From assembly GCA_964589175.1 (NCBI GenBank), contig CAZPRY010000009.1, forward strand, positions 44,690-108,689: a stretch of DNA of 64,000 nt. The letters run 5' to 3'. Shown in pieces: positions 63,942 through 64,000 of the stretch; the first letter of the stretch is position 1, and every line of letters begins with the position of its first letter. The notes under the pieces were generated by a model that saw only the letters and a list, made by a program, of their open reading frames with translations, was not told the DNA's origin and did no database searches. A program made the translations under genes and the position numbers. The stretch is from CAZPRY01 sp964589175 (GTDB lineage Bacteria; Fidelibacterota; UBA2242).

Positions 63942-64000
63942 AGTGTTATACAATGTAAAATTTCTTGTCATAAAATTCATTAACGAAATTGGTATGGATA

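Overview
The window looks like a chromosomal segment of an uncultured anaerobic bacterium of the FCB supergroup (Bacteroidota-like candidate phyla such as KSB1, Calditrichota, Marinimicrobia or Cloacimonadota). This is inferred from family content. There is a TonB-dependent receptor with a carboxypeptidase-regulatory N-terminal domain, a secreted protein with a C-terminal sorting-like domain, OmpP1/FadL and Omp85-type barrels, a Bacteroidota-type HU-related protein, DUF4954, a fused ADP-forming acetyl-CoA synthetase and an NADH-linked [FeFe] hydrogenase. Most genes have intermediate GC. Several islands are clearly AT-rich: about 300-790, 9.75-10.8 kb, 37.2-38.8 kb, 40.2-41.2 kb and 62.7-63.4 kb.

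Layout. 1-300: end of a HIT-family protein and tRNA-Asn. 0.8-9.6 kb (+): Tat-exported cellulase-like hydrolase, TonB-dependent receptor with a secreted partner, Fsr-like exporter, exported isoaspartyl methyltransferase. 9.6-12.0 kb: accessory stretch with a hairpin element present twice, a barrel protein, a gene with a damaged start and a helically phased 41-bp tandem array. 12.0-20.4 kb (-): plsC, htpG, DUF4954 protein, nagB, ADP-forming acetyl-CoA synthetase, acyl carrier protein. 20.9-25.0 kb (+): response regulator, NuoE-NuoF fusion and HydA, ending in a strong terminator. 25.0-26.1 kb: sdpR-sdpI with a visible promoter and operator. 26.3-31.7 kb (-): trxA, Nat-type ABC exporter, alkaline phosphatase, tyrS, smpB; then tRNA-Leu. 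31.9-37.2 kb (-): anchored HMA-like protein, UMF1 transporter, two outer-membrane barrels. 37.7-38.3 kb: AbrB/VapC pair. 38.8-45.6 kb: HU-like gene, a 22-bp repeat array, a type III restriction-modification system with a mosaic methyltransferase, and a GHKL ATPase convergent with a DUF4325 STAS-like gene. 45.7-59.4 kb (-): a probable ten-gene run from polA through ABC exporter, alr, glycosyltransferase, amino-sugar kinase, SpoIID and an AmpG-like carrier to a sodium/solute symporter. 59.6-64 kb: B3/B4-domain protein, BrnT/BrnA-type pair, DUF6485 protein, methyltransferase, SnoaL-like lipoprotein, and an AT-rich zinc-ribbon membrane gene between two 144-bp direct repeats.

How it fits together. 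The picture is a fermenter that reoxidises NADH by making H2 and conserves energy as ATP from acetyl-CoA. Amino-sugar and cell-wall functions (nagB, the kinase, AmpG-like carrier, SpoIID, alr) suggest peptidoglycan or amino-sugar recycling. The most unusual material is non-coding: two intergenic arrays share a 41-bp repeat made of 20- and 21-bp halves, a third has a 22-bp period, and one two-hairpin element occurs twice with changed stem sequence but intact pairing in its second hairpin. Among proteins, the most interesting are the ATPase/DUF4325 module beside the type III system, the mosaic mod gene, the reduced hydrogenase, and an alkaline phosphatase with an altered metal site.
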